Shown: positions 62,300 to 64,000 of the stretch, one piece after another | How the letters are laid out: every line of letters starts with the position of its first letter | How positions within the stretch are numbered: the stretch's first letter is position 1 | Assembly (NCBI GenBank): GCA_030848705.1 | Contig: CM061237.1 | Location: forward strand, 78,859,910 to 78,923,909 | DNA: 64,000 nt | Direction of reading: 5' to 3' | DNA from: Heracleum sosnowskyi | Lineage: Eukaryota; Streptophyta; Magnoliopsida; Apiales; Apiaceae | Notes under the pieces: generated by a model | Told to the model about the DNA's origin: nothing | The model's input: the letters and a program-made list of their open reading frames with translations, nothing else | The model's database searches: none | Position numbers and translations under genes: made by a program

Positions 62300-62390
62300 C
62301 TTTTCTCTCTTTCTCTCGAGTCTCTCTCTCTCTCGGCTATCTCTCTCTCGATTTCTTTTCTCTGTAAAAATCTCTCTCTCTCTCTCACAT
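62300..62390. repeat. (CT)n-rich low-complexity stretch
   Basis: Runs of CTCTCTCTCT interrupted by short unique words, downstream of the TATA box. Confidence 0.85.
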
Positions 62391-64000
62391 ATGTTGATGA
62401 TTATATGTATATATATATATTCGTGTATGTGTGTGAGTGTATGGTTGTGTGTATATGTGCGTGCATCAGTTTTTGCATGCAAAGGGTTTCGGCAATTTTG
62501 ATTTAATTCAAACCCGAAAGCTTGCTTGTGATGATTTCGTGATTAATTGGTTGATTTATATTGCTTATTGGTGAGGTTGTGACGGAAACCCGATTTTTCC
62601 GGGCACCTCCGACCATGCCGCCGTCGGCAATGAGCTCCGGCGAGCCGACGGGGACGATGATGATATTCTTGAGTCCGATTTTTGTATTAAAACTAGTATT
62701 TAGTGAAGTTATGAATTGCATGTTGAGAAATCGAATTGCATGTACATATTTCGATTTTTCCCCTTTTATAAAATCGGTTTGAAAATTTGTTATGTTGATG
62801 TTTAATTGTTAATCTCGGTTTATAGTGAATGCATGTTGATTAATTGTGTTAAGTTTGGTTAGTTTGAAATTTTGATGGATAAAGGTTTGATTTGGGGATT
62901 TTTGTGAAATTTAAAGTATAGGAATTGTTAATTGTGGTATTCTCTAATTGCATGTATAAGTTGGGTAATTTCTTGAGAATATGAGTTTTAGTTTTGATAT
63001 GGGATGATTAGTTGTGGTAGAGATTATAATGGTGGAATGGTTTTATATAGAAAAACATCATGCTGAAATTCCAGAAAAACTGTCTGCCCTGTTCTGTTTT
63101 GATTAACTGCGAAATGTTGCTGCCTGTTTTAGACAGAGAGTCTAGGAGTTAACTGTTCTAAATTGAATCTAGTTTGTGCACGCGCTAACCTTGTATCGAT
63201 AGGATTTACGAATAAAAAGTTATGATTATTTTACTAAAAGTTGCGCAGCAGGGATTTTCTGTGCCTTAGTACCGACTTTATACAGTTCGTTTTTAATCTA
63301 AATAAATTATTCTGAAGTTGAAACTTTTATACTAAGTTGAGTTAGTAATCAGGAAGTAGCCTGTCAAATTTGGTAATTGTTTGATTATGTTTGGATTTAT
63401 GAAAAATGTTTTAGTAAAGTATGCGCAGCGGATTTTTCTGCTTTTTGAGATGAAAACATTGTTGTAAAAGTGTTAAGGATATGGTTGGCATGACCAAATT
63501 GATTTAAGGGATACCAAGTGTGGTATGATTTGAAAGATATATTATTATATATATATATATGTATAAGGAGTATGTTATGTGTATTTAAACGACGATGTGA
63601 GTTTATATGGTTGATTGCCTATTACGTGGTTATAATTGTTTTATGGTATAACTATTACGTGTTTACGCGCATAGGATGCGTTGGGTAGTTTAGAGTAAAG
63701 GATTGGCATTTGAGAAAGAGCGTTCTAAGATAGAATATATTCTTTTGTAGAATCCAAGGAAGTGGAACTTAGAAAGTTCAAGGAAGTGGGACTTAGAGAT
63801 AAAGGAAAGACTAAGGTGGAGAATCAGTGATTGTTCATTACCCCTTTTAGCTACTTAAGGCAAGTAATACAAACTTGCTTTCATATTTCGATTCCATTGT
63901 TTCATTTTGACACATATGAATTGTTATCTTGCCTTGATTTACCTTTAGTTCTGAAAACACTTATCGTTCATTGATAACCCTTACCTTTGTTCATATATAC

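Larger units (their letters stand above)
57443..64000 (+). repeat. putative long 3' LTR of chromovirus H (right end not visible)
   Basis: Begins TGTAATAACCCCAAATTTTGG directly after the pol remnant and a purine-rich GAATGGGAAAC, as in Del/Tekay elements, whose LTRs are several kb. No credible ORF. A TATA box and CT-rich leader appear near 62247. Where the LTR ends is not determinable here; part of this stretch may be flanking DNA. Confidence 0.45.

Noticed and set aside
62131..62782. Host gene start near 62.1-62.8 kb (78- and 73-aa ORFs, GC-rich patch with ATGCCGCCG)
   Set aside because: No conserved protein pattern and no credible following exon; TATA plus CT-rich leader fits the U3/R boundary of a long chromovirus LTR. 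Kept only as a promoter-like feature.

Overview
This window is a block of nested transposable elements from a flowering plant, probably a eudicot. The evidence is Ty1/copia and Ty3/gypsy retrotransposons of plant lineages, an antisense gene of the plant Tat type, plant-type introns of about 80 nt and an AT-rich background. I see no confident intact host gene, rRNA, tRNA or CRISPR array. Names A-H below are my own labels.

Layout. 1-2739: AT-rich repeats, two RNase H-like coding fragments and a small hAT-like element (853-1634, 8-bp target duplication). From 2740 to 51641 the backbone is element F, an old minus-strand Ty3/gypsy of the Tat type: 3' LTR 2740-3237, an 81-bp tandem array, a spliced antisense ORF on the plus strand, and broken pol and gag. 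F has been split repeatedly. G is a solo LTR of a SIRE-like copia (4176-4192, about 30131-30640, about 37918-38657). Inside G sit A, a young plus-strand SIRE-like copia (4193-30130, target duplication TTATC), and D, a minus-strand copia of another lineage (about 30646-37917). Inside the pol gene of A sits B, a very young minus-strand SIRE-like copia (9915-22780, target duplication TAAGT). Inside exon 3 of the F antisense ORF sits C, a relative of B (40318-46070, target duplication AAAAG), which has lost its 3' half. Inside the F gag sits E, a minus-strand SIRE-like element (51642 to about 56996). Its 5' half is missing, and it abuts H, the decayed plus-strand 3' end of a chromovirus whose very long LTR appears to fill 57443 to the end.

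How the parts work together. A and B each carry gag, pol (protease, integrase, reverse transcriptase, RNase H) and a third, very large ORF (ORF3, about 1,180-1,480 codons) between pol and the 3' LTR; E keeps most of its ORF3. In A, B and C, pol opens directly after an intron-acceptor-like sequence, with a different gag/pol frame offset in A than in B and C. B also carries a compact antisense gene (14854-15252) arranged head-to-head with its ORF3.

The most unusual signal is a family-specific short DNA motif. In A it is TCAACGRWAY. It is clustered in U3 of the LTR and recurs in clusters in gag, the pol linker, the pol-ORF3 spacer and ORF3, on both strands and in different reading frames. B/C, E and G show comparable arrangements with other motifs. 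I propose, as inference only, that ORF3 or another factor recognises these motifs, much as VANC anti-silencing proteins recognise motifs dispersed in VANDAL transposons.
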